A stretch of 6,621 bases of DNA from Alphaproteobacteria bacterium MarineAlpha3_Bin3 (lineage in GTDB: Bacteria > Pseudomonadota > Alphaproteobacteria > Rhodospirillales > Casp-alpha2), in the NCBI GenBank assembly GCA_002938075.1, contig PTLK01000110.1, positions 1 through 6,621 on the forward strand, given 5' to 3'. This document shows positions 1-6,072 of the stretch, in pieces; the stretch's first letter is position 1; the number at the start of each line of letters is the position of its first letter. The notes beneath the pieces were generated by a model. It searched no databases. It was not told the origin of the DNA and was given only the letters and a program-made list of their open reading frames with translations. Position numbers and translations under genes: made by a program.

Positions 1-121
1 GGCCAATCCGTACCTGGCCTTTTACGTCAAAGCCACGAAAAGCGGGCCGATGAACTTCAAATGGACCGATGACGACGGCAAGGTCACCAAAAAGTCCGTC
101 AAAATCTCGGTCTCGGGATAA
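1..121 (+). CDS. soxZ: SoxZ, C-terminal end (5' truncated by window)
   Basis: The frame is open from the left edge (first full codon at base 2) and stops with TAA at 119-121, giving the last 39 residues. The peptide begins ANPYLAFYVKATKSGPMNF and ends in KISVSG. This is the typical last two beta-strands of SoxZ, the immunoglobulin-like partner of SoxY; SoxYZ is the periplasmic carrier whose SoxY cysteine holds the sulfur substrate. The assignment rests on the strongly conserved NPYLAFYVKATKSGPM stretch and on soxA following 12 bp later, the usual Z-A order. The start and the rest of the protein lie outside the window, so nothing can be said about its length or upstream promoter. Confidence 0.9.
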   Translation, partial: ANPYLAFYVKATKSGPMNFKWTDDDGKVTKKSVKISVSG

Positions 122-133
122 CGGGGGGACAAC

Positions 134-940
134 ATGCGAAAATCCTATCAGGGAATATGGACCTTGGCCGCCCTGGCGGTGGCCTTTTCGGCGTTCGCCG
201 GAACCGCCTTCGCCGGAGAGGTGACCAAGTACCAGGCCGGCGAACGGCGTAGCGGCTATACCTACGCTAAGAAAGAAACCCAGATGATCCAGGACGACGA
301 CCTGGCCAACCCGGGGTACCTGTGGGTTGACGAGGGCGAAGCACTCTGGAACAAGGTCGACGGCAAGGCCGGCAATTCCTGCGCGAGCTGTCATGGCGGC
401 AAAGTGGTGAGGTTGAACGACGTAGCTACACGCTATCCCGTATATAATGCGAAACTGGGCAAGATGCAGAGCCTCGAGCAGCGCATCAACCAGGAACGCC
501 AGGAAAAGATGGGGGCCAAGCCCTACAAGTGGGAATCCAAACAAATGCTGTCGTTGACGACCTACATTCGCAACCTGTCCAAGGGAAAGCCCATGAATGT
601 CAGCATCGATGGCCCGGCCATTCCCTTCTTTGAAAAGGGCAAGAAGTTCTACTTCCAGCGCCGCGGTCAGTTGGACATGGCCTGCGCGCATTGTCACGTG
701 GACAATCCCGGCGGCATCATCCGCGCCAATACCTTGACTCAGGGCCAAAGCAACGGTTTTCCCGTCTACCGCCTGAAGTGGCAGAAGCCGGGGTCGATCC
801 ACCGCCGTTTCCGTGGCTGCAACAAGCAGGTGCGGGCAAAGCCTTATGGCTACGGTTCCGACGAATACGTCAACCTGGAACTATACCTAGCGTGGCGCGG
901 GCGTGGGTTGCAGGTGGAAACCCCTGCCATTAGAAACTAG
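134..940 (+). CDS. soxA: SoxA, diheme-type c-type cytochrome subunit of SoxAX
   Basis: SoxA of the periplasmic SoxAX cytochrome joins thiosulfate oxidatively to the SoxY cysteine. The 268-residue protein starts at an ATG preceded by GGGGGGA (123-129). It has a Sec signal peptide ending near AFA-GEV (residues 27/28) and two haem motifs, CASCH (83-87) and CAHCH (184-188). The C-terminal active-site region has Cys229 in FRGCNKQVRAKPYG, matching the persulfide-modified Cys that ligates the catalytic haem. The end, LELYLAWRGRGLQVETPAIR, is classic SoxA. Oddity: the motif expected to read LEQRIN-x-CR, whose Cys ligates the N-terminal haem in diheme SoxA, reads LEQRINQER (residues 114-122). Glu121 replaces that Cys, and only five Cys occur in the whole protein. 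The gene lies 12 bp after soxZ and is probably cotranscribed with it. SoxX is not in the window. Confidence 0.95.
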   Translation: MRKSYQGIWTLAALAVAFSAFAGTAFAGEVTKYQAGERRSGYTYAKKETQMIQDDDLANPGYLWVDEGEALWNKVDGKAGNSCASCHGGKVVRLNDVATRYPVYNAKLGKMQSLEQRINQERQEKMGAKPYKWESKQMLSLTTYIRNLSKGKPMNVSIDGPAIPFFEKGKKFYFQRRGQLDMACAHCHVDNPGGIIRANTLTQGQSNGFPVYRLKWQKPGSIHRRFRGCNKQVRAKPYGYGSDEYVNLELYLAWRGRGLQVETPAIRN

Positions 941-964
941 TTAAACCCCGCCCGAATATTTCAA

Positions 965-1000
965 GGGGGAGTGCGGCGGGCCGCATTCCCCCGATTTTTT
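965..1000 (+). terminator. Strong intrinsic-terminator-like hairpin between soxA and soxB
   Basis: The arm at 965-977 (GGGGGAGTGCGGC) pairs with 980-992 (GCCGCATTCCCCC) over 13 bp, with one G-U wobble and a 2-4 nt loop. It is followed by GA and six T (995-1000). This is the canonical Rho-independent terminator layout, placed 25 bp after the soxA stop and 35 bp before soxB. Since soxZ-A-B are usually cotranscribed, it may act as a partial terminator or attenuator that lowers soxB relative to soxYZA, or protect the 3' end of the upstream mRNA. The structure is directly visible; its efficiency is inference. Confidence 0.8.
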
Positions 1001-1026
1001 GATAGGGCCTCGCTATTTTGATAGGG
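997..1026 (+). repeat. 11-bp direct repeat TTTTGATAGGG, two copies
   Basis: TTTTGATAGGG occurs at 997-1007 and again at 1016-1026, a period of 19 bp. The first copy includes the terminator's T-tract. The second contributes the purine-rich GGGAG just ahead of the soxB GTG start, so it overlaps the likely ribosome-binding site. It could be a recent tandem duplication of a leader segment or a regulatory element; no function is shown. Confidence 0.7.
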
Positions 1027-1034
1027 AGTGAGAA

Positions 1035-2723
1035 GTGTTGGACCGGCGTCAATTTCTTCAAGTGGCGGCCGCGGCCGCGGCCCTCACTGGCGTGCCGGGA
1101 CTGAGCGCCCGGAGCCTCGCCCGCCAATCCATAAAGCAACGGGACCTTCTGGCGTTCGAGCCGGTGGGGCAGGTGACGTTACTTAACTTCACCGACTGCC
1201 ATGCGCAGTTGGTACCGCTTTATTTCCGTGAGCCTTCGGTCAATCTGGGCGTCGGCGATGTCTACGGGCTGCCGCCCCATATCACCGGCAAGGACCTGCT
1301 GACCAAATTCGGACTTAAAGCCGGTTCACCCGAAGCTTATGCCTTTTCCAGCGTGGATTTTGCCAACCTGGCCAAAACCTACGGCCGTGTCGGCGGGCTG
1401 GACCGCTTGGCGACGCTAATAAAGGCCATCCGCGCCCAGCGCCCGAACAACACGCTTCTGCTGGATGGTGGCGACACCTGGCAGGGATCCTATACCGCGC
1501 TCAAGACCCGGGGCGAGGATATGGTCGACATCATGAACGCGCTCGGCGTCGAAGCCATGACCGCGCACTGGGAGTTCACCTACGGCATGGACCGGGTGAA
1601 TGAACTAATCGACAAGCTCAAGTTCCCGTTCCTGGCCGGCAACGTCCGCGACACCGAGTGGGAGGAAGGGGTCTTCGACTCAACGTCCTTCTTCGAACGC
1701 GGCGGCGTCAAGATCGCGGTGATCGGCCAAGCCTTCCCCTATACGCCGGTCGCCAATCCCCGGTACCTCATTCCCAAATGGTCGTTCGGGATCCGGGAAA
1801 ACCTGGTCCGCCAAAGGGTGGAAAAGGCCCGCAAGGACGGTGCCGAACTGGTGGTGTTTCTGAGCCACAACGGTTTCGATGTCGACCGCAAGCTGGCGTC
1901 GCGGGTCGACGGAATCGACGTGATCCTGACCGGCCACACCCACGACGCCATTCCCGATGTGATCAAGGTAAAGGACAGCTTGCTGGTGGCCTCCGGTTCC
2001 CACGGCAAGTTCCTGGCCCGCCTCGACCTGGACGTCCAAGGCGGCAGGGTCAAGGATTACCGATTCAGGCTGATTCCGGTGTTTTCCGACGTCATCGAAC
2101 CGGACCCGGAAATGGCCGCTTTGATCAAGAAAATCCGCGCCCCCCATGAAAAGAGGCTGCGCCATGTCCTGGGACGGGCCGACAACCTGCTTTACCGGCG
2201 CGGTAACTTCAACGGCACCTTCGATGACCTGATCTGCAACGCGTTACTGCAGGAACGGGACGCCGAGATCGCCCTATCGCCTGGGTTTCGCTGGGGATCG
2301 AGCATCCTTCCGGGCCAGGAGATCACCGTCGAGCACGTCTTCAATCAGACGGCGATCACGTATCCCAAGGCCTATCGGATCGAAATGACCGGGCAATTCC
2401 TGAAGGAAATTCTCGAAGACGTGGCCGACAACCTGTTCCACCCCGATCCCTATTATCAACAGGGCGGCGACATGGTGCGGGTCGGCGGCATGTCCTACAG
2501 TATCGATATCGGCAAACCCATCGGAAAGCGGATTTCCGACATGACGTCGCTGAAGACCGGCAAGCCCATCGATCCCGCGAAGTCCTATGTTGTAACCGGC
2601 TGGGCGTCGGTCAACGAAGCCACCCAGGGGCCGCCGGTATACGATGTGGTCAGCCAATACATCGAGAAAAAGAAGGTGATCGATATTCCGCAAAACCGGA
2701 GCATACGGGTCACCGGCGCCTGA
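1035..2723 (+). CDS. soxB: SoxB, thiosulfohydrolase (sulfate thiol esterase), Tat-exported
   Basis: SoxB hydrolyses the terminal sulfone from SoxY-cysteine-S-sulfonate, releasing sulfate in the periplasm. It belongs to the 5'-nucleotidase-like dimanganese metallophosphoesterase fold. The 562-residue protein starts at GTG 1035, with a GGGAG-type ribosome site at about 1024-1028. The start is supported by an immediate Tat signal, DRRQFLQ (residues 3-9), then an alanine-rich segment. Metal-site motifs are present: TDCHAQL (Asp54, His56), GGDTWQG (Asp147), HWEFTYG (His178), SHNGFDVD (His278) and GHTHD (His301, His303). The C-terminal nucleotidase domain carries SPGFRWG, EHVFNQTAITYP and GGDMVRVGG, all characteristic of SoxB. 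Length is normal and the frame is intact. It is separated from soxA by the 965-1000 hairpin and followed 37 bp later by ccdA. Confidence 0.96.
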   Translation: MLDRRQFLQVAAAAAALTGVPGLSARSLARQSIKQRDLLAFEPVGQVTLLNFTDCHAQLVPLYFREPSVNLGVGDVYGLPPHITGKDLLTKFGLKAGSPEAYAFSSVDFANLAKTYGRVGGLDRLATLIKAIRAQRPNNTLLLDGGDTWQGSYTALKTRGEDMVDIMNALGVEAMTAHWEFTYGMDRVNELIDKLKFPFLAGNVRDTEWEEGVFDSTSFFERGGVKIAVIGQAFPYTPVANPRYLIPKWSFGIRENLVRQRVEKARKDGAELVVFLSHNGFDVDRKLASRVDGIDVILTGHTHDAIPDVIKVKDSLLVASGSHGKFLARLDLDVQGGRVKDYRFRLIPVFSDVIEPDPEMAALIKKIRAPHEKRLRHVLGRADNLLYRRGNFNGTFDDLICNALLQERDAEIALSPGFRWGSSILPGQEITVEHVFNQTAITYPKAYRIEMTGQFLKEILEDVADNLFHPDPYYQQGGDMVRVGGMSYSIDIGKPIGKRISDMTSLKTGKPIDPAKSYVVTGWASVNEATQGPPVYDVVSQYIEKKKVIDIPQNRSIRVTGA

Positions 2724-2729
2724 TATAAT
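2721..2729 (+). promoter_or_regulatory. Possible extended -10 promoter for ccdA at the soxB stop
   Basis: TGA-TATAAT at 2721-2729 fits an extended -10 element (TGn followed by a perfect TATAAT). The TG is supplied by the soxB stop codon. A start site would fall near 2736, about 25 nt ahead of the ccdA ATG. No convincing -35 is visible at the right distance (2701-2706 reads GCATAC). It may only be a chance match, with ccdA read from the sox operon. Confidence 0.35.
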
Positions 2730-2760
2730 CGGGACCTGTTCGAAAACCGGACATGAGGTA

Positions 2761-3504
2761 ATGGGAGCATTCGACGTTTCATACGCGGGCGCTTTGGGGG
2801 CCGGGGTGCTGAGCTTCCTGTCCCCTTGCGTGCTGCCGCTGGTGCCGCCGTATCTCTGTTTCATCGGCGGCGTATCGCTGGACCAGATGACCGAGGGCGA
2901 GGCGCCCAACCGGGCGGTTATGCGCAAGGTGTTCGTCACCGCGCTCGTATTCGTGCTTGGGTTTTCCACCGTTTTCGTCGCCTTCGGCGCGACGGCGTCG
3001 ACCATCGGCCAGTTTGTCGGCGATTACATGGAAGTTTTTTCGATGATCGCCGGCGTGGTGATCATCATCCTCGGCCTGCATTTCATCGGCCTCTTCCGCA
3101 TCGGCGTCCTGTTCCGGGAGGCGCGCTTCCACGTCGAGAAAATGCCGGCCGGCCTCATCGGCGCCTATATCGTCGGGCTCGCCTTCGCCTTCGGTTGGAC
3201 GCCCTGTGTGGGTCCGGTTTTGGCGGCGATCCTCATGGTCGCGGGAAGCGAACCCTCCGTCACCTACGGGTCCAGCCTTCTTGCCGTCTATTCACTGGGG
3301 CTAGGCATCCCGTTCCTCCTCGCCGCCGTGGCCATGAAGCCGTTCATGGATTTCATGAGCCGTTTCCGCAAACACATGAAAACCACCGAACGGGTCATCG
3401 GCGGCCTGCTGGTATTGACCGGCATCCTATTCTTGACCGGCTCCATGACCGATATGGCCTTTTGGATACTGGAAACCTTCCCCACCCTTGGCCGGATCGG
3501 TTAG
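2761..3504 (+). CDS. ccdA: CcdA/SoxV-type transmembrane thiol-disulfide reductase
   Basis: This membrane protein carries reducing equivalents from cytoplasmic thioredoxin to periplasmic thiol proteins. In sox loci the homologue is SoxV, which works with SoxW and SoxS and also supports c-type cytochrome maturation. It is 247 residues long with about six membrane spans. Signature cysteines are Cys23 in LSFLSPCVLPLVPPY and Cys149 in GWTPCVGPVLAAIL, the pair that shuttles electrons; Cys33 is an extra one. The start ATG follows ACATGAGGTA, giving a GAGG ribosome site at close spacing. A basic loop (residues 200-211) precedes the last span. The gene lies 37 bp after soxB and its stop is 4 bp from the stop of the opposing gene. 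Placement between soxB and soxW argues for a SoxV role rather than a purely housekeeping CcdA. Confidence 0.92.
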   Translation: MGAFDVSYAGALGAGVLSFLSPCVLPLVPPYLCFIGGVSLDQMTEGEAPNRAVMRKVFVTALVFVLGFSTVFVAFGATASTIGQFVGDYMEVFSMIAGVVIIILGLHFIGLFRIGVLFREARFHVEKMPAGLIGAYIVGLAFAFGWTPCVGPVLAAILMVAGSEPSVTYGSSLLAVYSLGLGIPFLLAAVAMKPFMDFMSRFRKHMKTTERVIGGLLVLTGILFLTGSMTDMAFWILETFPTLGRIG

Positions 3505-3518
3505 GCTCTCAGCCGAAC
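3500..3518. other. Small hairpin covering both convergent stop codons
   Basis: GTT-A-GGCT (3500-3507) can pair with AGCC-G-AAC (3511-3518) around a CTC loop: seven base pairs with one A-G mismatch. The stem contains the ccdA stop (TAG 3502-3504) and the opposing gene's stop (TCA on plus, 3509-3511). There is no T-tract on either side, so it is at best a weak bidirectional transcript end. Confidence 0.35.
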
Positions 3519-4240
3519 TTCAGAAAAAGCAGGTCGTCGGACGAGTGCAGTTCGCGCAGTATGTTGATCAGATTAAGCCGGCTTTTTTCCTTGATCGCCA
3601 CCCACACGCGGCCGAGCGAAGAGAGATGCCGGTCCATCAGCCGCTTGAATTCCTCATCGTCGCGAATGGCGGGGGGCGCGTCGGCCTGGACCCTTTCGCA
3701 CCAGTGGATGGTCACCGCCAGCGCTTGGCGCAGCCGGTCGAGCTCGCCCACGGACGAGAAGTCGGGCGGCTTGTGGCGATAGCGCCACAACCGCGCGAAC
3801 GCGGCGTTGGCGGCGTCCACGGTGTCGGAGTACGCCGTCACCCCGTTGCGCTTCCTCAGCGCCGACAGAATCCTGCGGATCGGCATGATCTGTTTGCGGG
3901 CCGCCTTGGCGTCACCGCGGGCTGCGGTCTCGAGCGCGCTGTCTGCGCGCTTCTGGATGTCCCGCAGCGTCTTCTCCCACGAGAAATCGGTGGAATAAAC
4001 GTCCGGAGGAGCCGTGCCGAAGCGGTCGATGACGGCGTTCCATCGGCGGGCCATCTGTTCGAGCTCGAACGACGCCACCATGGCGTTGCCGGTTCTGAGA
4101 TAGAACATGGCCGCCCGGTAATGGCGGTATGCGAGGGCGGCGGCATCATGGAAGTCGTGGACGGCAGCGGCCTGAACGGTCGCCGGGGTGACGTGGGCAA
4201 GGACAATCAGGAGTGCGAGGGCGAAAAAGATTCGGCGCAT
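3509..4240 (-). CDS. Exported helical protein of unknown function in the sox cluster
   Basis: I do not recognise the family. From the ATG at 4240 the product is 243 residues. This start is preferred over upstream ATGs because TGAGG lies 5-6 nt ahead and it yields a clean Sec signal peptide (MRRIFFALALLIVLAHV, cleavage near VQA-AAV, residue 24). The mature part looks almost wholly alpha-helical, rich in Ala, Arg and Leu, with one Cys (181) and no CXXCH, so it is not a c-type cytochrome. Two stretches may repeat one another: helices ending in KQIMPIRRILSALRKRNG (117-133) and in SRLNLINILRELHSSDD (220-236), each preceded by a Trp-containing helix (Trp67, Trp180). That would fit two tandem four-helix-like domains, as inference only. 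It is transcribed divergently from soxW and convergently with ccdA, so it is probably periplasmic and possibly linked to Sox carrier or thiol chemistry. Confidence 0.8.
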   Translation of the reverse strand: MRRIFFALALLIVLAHVTPATVQAAAVHDFHDAAALAYRHYRAAMFYLRTGNAMVASFELEQMARRWNAVIDRFGTAPPDVYSTDFSWEKTLRDIQKRADSALETAARGDAKAARKQIMPIRRILSALRKRNGVTAYSDTVDAANAAFARLWRYRHKPPDFSSVGELDRLRQALAVTIHWCERVQADAPPAIRDDEEFKRLMDRHLSSLGRVWVAIKEKSRLNLINILRELHSSDDLLFLKFG

Positions 4241-4272
4241 CGGAACCTCATTAGTTTCGAACATATCATATA

Positions 4273-4278
4273 TATAAT
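4273..4278 (+). promoter_or_regulatory. Predicted -10 box for soxW
   Basis: A perfect TATAAT lies in the AT-rich divergent gap, with no strong -35 (the region 4249-4256 reads CATTAGTT). Initiation would fall at about 4285, leaving a leader of roughly 54 nt before the GTG at 4339. This makes the upstream in-frame ATG at 4282 unlikely as a start. Confidence 0.45.
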
Positions 4279-4297
4279 AAATTGAATGTGTTATTAT
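4274..4297. promoter_or_regulatory. Perfect 7-bp inverted repeat overlapping the soxW promoter (candidate operator)
   Basis: ATAATAA (4274-4280) and TTATTAT (4291-4297) are exact inverted copies separated by 10 bp (ATTGAATGTG). The left arm overlaps the predicted -10 and the rest covers the predicted start of transcription, the usual place for a repressor site. The 4274-4287 part also matches the minus strand of 5487-5500, ahead of the ArsR-type gene, at 11 of 14 positions. Confidence 0.45.
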
Positions 4298-4338
4298 GGA
4301 TCCCGGCATTTGTTCAGCGGCGAGGGAGCACGGGCCCC

Positions 4339-4974
4339 GTGATCACGAGAAGACAGTTCAACCGGCTGGCCGCCGGCGTTGGTGCCGGCCTCGTTGCCGC
4401 GGGCGCCGGGACCGCGTGGGCTTCGCCGAAACGCTATCAACCCATCCGAAAGGGCGACGGGCATTACACTCAGCCCTGGTTCCTGGACAGCTTCCTGGAG
4501 TTCAAGGACGATCTCGATGCGGCCCGCGAAAAAAGCAAGCGGTTCGCCGTTATCTGGGAACTGGAGGGCTGCCCCTATTGCCGCGAGATGCACTTCGTCA
4601 ACTTTTCCATCCCCGAGATCAGCGACTACATCAAAGCCAACTTCGACATCGTGCAGCTCGACATCAAGGGCGCGCGCGAAGTGACGGACTTCGACGGCAA
4701 GGTGATGCCGGAGAAGAAACTGGCCAAGCTGTATGACGTTAGTTACACGCCGACCATCCAGTTCTTCGCCGAAACCACGGACGGTTTCGAAAAACCCGGT
4801 GGCCGCAAGAAGATCGAGGTCGCCCGCATGCCCGGCTACCTGAGGCCGTTTCACTTCCTGGCCATGTTTCAGTACGTCCGTGAAAAAGCCTATGAGACGA
4901 CGGACTATCGATCGTACCTCCAGGGCAAGTTCAACCCGCAAATCAAAGGGGGAAAGGAAGTCCCATCCTGGTGA
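4339..4974 (+). CDS. soxW: SoxW-like periplasmic thioredoxin
   Basis: This is a thioredoxin-fold protein expected to pass electrons from CcdA/SoxV to periplasmic Sox components. From the GTG at 4339 the product is 211 residues. This start is chosen because it puts a Tat-like signal at the N-terminus (ITRRQFNR, then a glycine/alanine-rich core, cleavage near AWA-SPK at residue 28) and because GAGGGAG (4322-4328) lies upstream. The longer frame from ATG 4282 begins inside the predicted promoter and has no ribosome site. The active site is GCPYC (Cys78, Cys81) in WELEGCPYCREMH, and the cis-proline loop is YTPT (Pro138). Stretches such as REVTDFDGK and RMPGYLRPFHFLAMFQYV are typical of SoxW. A Tat signal on a small thioredoxin is less common than Sec and suggests folded export. 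It is convergent with the ArsR-type gene, with a 57 bp gap. Confidence 0.85.
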   Translation: MITRRQFNRLAAGVGAGLVAAGAGTAWASPKRYQPIRKGDGHYTQPWFLDSFLEFKDDLDAAREKSKRFAVIWELEGCPYCREMHFVNFSIPEISDYIKANFDIVQLDIKGAREVTDFDGKVMPEKKLAKLYDVSYTPTIQFFAETTDGFEKPGGRKKIEVARMPGYLRPFHFLAMFQYVREKAYETTDYRSYLQGKFNPQIKGGKEVPSW

Positions 4975-5031
4975 TTCAGCAGCCGCGATCATTCGACGAT
5001 GGCGCGATTGTCACCCGTGGGGAAGAAAAGC

Positions 5032-5427
5032 TTATGTGGCTTCGATCTTGTCCGTCGTATCAACCGCGTCCTTCGCTCCGTCATTATCGTCCTCGCAAAA
5101 GAGCTCGTAGAGGAGGCCCATCACCTGCTCGGCTTCTTTGCTCGAAAGGCTGTAATAAATTTGCTTGGCGTCCCGGCGGGTCGATACCAATTCGTCGACC
5201 CTGAGCCTTGCTAACTGCTGCGAGAGGGCCGGCTGGCGGATTCCTAAAACCTCCTCCAATTCGCCTACGTTCTTCTCACCCTCGGCCAGAGTGCAGAGAA
5301 TAACCAAACGATTTTCGTTCGCGAGACCCTTCAAGAATCTGCTTGCCCGTTCAGCGTTTTTGAACATGTCACCTAACGGCATTGATTTCATTTTCCGAAT
5401 CCGTAAGACGGCGTTGTTTGCCGTCAT
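5032..5427 (-). CDS. soxR: ArsR-family persulfide-sensing repressor (SqrR/BigR/SoxR type)
   Basis: This is a winged-helix ArsR-family regulator of about 131 residues. The core reads RASRFLKGLANENRLVILC, then a helix-turn-helix with IRQPALSQQLARLR and a wing STRRDAKQIYYSLS. Counting from ATG 5427, Cys45 and Cys111 are 66 residues apart, the same separation as the Cys41/Cys107 pair of SqrR, which forms a polysulfide bridge and releases DNA. The metal-binding ELCVC motif of arsenic sensors is absent. This makes a reactive-sulfur sensor far more likely than a metal sensor. The start is uncertain: ATG 5427 has AAGGG close upstream, TTG 5442 lengthens the protein by five residues, and ATGs at 5391 and 5382 shorten it. 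It lies downstream of soxS and the GlcG-like gene on the same strand but has a 144 bp AT-rich leader, so it may have its own promoter. Bases in soxR here do not refer to the unrelated redox regulator of that name. Confidence 0.88.
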   Translation of the reverse strand: MTANNAVLRIRKMKSMPLGDMFKNAERASRFLKGLANENRLVILCTLAEGEKNVGELEEVLGIRQPALSQQLARLRVDELVSTRRDAKQIYYSLSSKEAEQVMGLLYELFCEDDNDGAKDAVDTTDKIEAT

Positions 5428-5478
5428 GACCCTTGAATTCAAAAATCGGCGTTAGACCATCCGATGCATTTAAGTAAC

Positions 5479-5502
5479 CGAATATGATTGTATTTATAAT
5501 AC
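5479..5502. promoter_or_regulatory. Candidate operator upstream of the ArsR-type gene
   Basis: The 5' part CGAATATGATTGTATT (5479-5494) matches 6603-6618, upstream of soxS, at 14 of 16 positions. The 3' part contains a hyphenated palindrome GTATT-TAT-AATAC (5490-5502). Both features sit in the AT-rich leader of the minus-strand regulator gene, as expected for autoregulation by an ArsR-family repressor. Binding is inference. Confidence 0.45.
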
Positions 5503-5571
5503 GTTATCGCATCCGATTCGATAAATCACGCAGGTTTGATCGCCGTCGTTACCACCAAAGTTCTCGATTCC

Positions 5572-6072
5572 TCAGAACTCCAACTTGTCGGTGATGGCCT
5601 CGATGCCGGCGCGGGCGCAGGCGTCGTCCTGATCCCCACCGGGGGCGCCCGAAACGCCGATGCCGGCGACGATCGATCCGGCGGCTTCCACCGGCACGCC
5701 GCCACCGACCATGAGGGCCTCGGAGACGAAGCGGACACCGGACGGTTCTTTTCCTGCTTGCGTCAGTCCCGCAAGCGACAACGTATCGGTGCGGAAACTG
5801 ATCGCTGTCCACGCCTTGCGGCGCGCCGTCTCCGGCGTATGAGGGCCGGCGAAGCGGTCCCGCAGAATTACCTGAACAGTGCCGAAGCGATCAACGACCG
5901 CGATGGTGACCTGATAACCGCGCTTGCGGCAGTCGGCAAGCGACGCCTGCGCCAGCTCCATGGCGGCGTCCAACGTCAGGATCTTGAACGTGACCAGGGA
6001 TTTCTCTTCGGCACCGACGGGGAGCGACAGCCCGACCCAAACGATCAAGGCGGAAAACAAGGGTCTCAACAC
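5572..6072 (-). CDS. Exported GlcG/HbpS-family (DUF336) protein, possible haem binder
   Basis: The product is 166 residues from a GTG at 6072, with a good ribosome site AAGGAG (6081-6086) 8 nt upstream, lying inside the soxS gene. The N-terminus MLRPLFSALIVWVGLSLPVGA is a Sec signal, cleavage near residue 21. The mature part is a full-length GlcG/HbpS domain: LTLDAAMELAQASLADCRKRG (33-52), AVVDRFG (58-64), PETARRKAWTA (80-90), MVGGGVPV (121-128) and GIGVSGAPGGDQDDACARAG (137-156). Some family members, such as HbpS of Streptomyces, bind haem; others are of unknown function, so haem binding here is inference. The GTG overlaps the end of soxS by 7 bp, indicating coupled translation. The exported form next to a thioredoxin suggests a role in handling haem or redox stress around SoxAX. 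Confidence 0.85.
   Translation of the reverse strand: MLRPLFSALIVWVGLSLPVGAEEKSLVTFKILTLDAAMELAQASLADCRKRGYQVTIAVVDRFGTVQVILRDRFAGPHTPETARRKAWTAISFRTDTLSLAGLTQAGKEPSGVRFVSEALMVGGGVPVEAAGSIVAGIGVSGAPGGDQDDACARAGIEAITDKLEF

Noticed and set aside
2274..3005. Long open frame on the minus strand spanning the soxB end and ccdA start
   Set aside because: It is antisense to two well-recognised genes, its peptide is low in recognisable motifs, and such frames are common opposite GC-rich coding DNA.
3509..4240. Reading the unknown helical protein as a cytochrome c' or c556
   Set aside because: The four-helix-like look is suggestive, but there is no CXXCH and only a single Cys, so covalent haem attachment is not supported.
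4282..4338. N-terminal extension of SoxW from ATG 4282
   Set aside because: It starts within the predicted promoter and inverted repeat, lacks a ribosome site, and would bury the Tat-like signal 20 residues inside.
4294..4992. Minus-strand open frame covering nearly all of soxW
   Set aside because: Antisense shadow of a clearly conserved thioredoxin gene; no ribosome site or known motif.
4975..5031. Possible terminator in the convergent soxW/ArsR-type gap
   Set aside because: Only short, broken complementarities are visible and there is no T-tract next to them.
5458..5517. 8-bp direct repeat CATCCGAT at 5458-5465 and 5510-5517 flanking the AT-rich gap, suggestive of a target-site duplication
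   Set aside because: The 44 bp between copies contain no transposon ends or remnants, and an 8-bp match in this distance can arise by chance.
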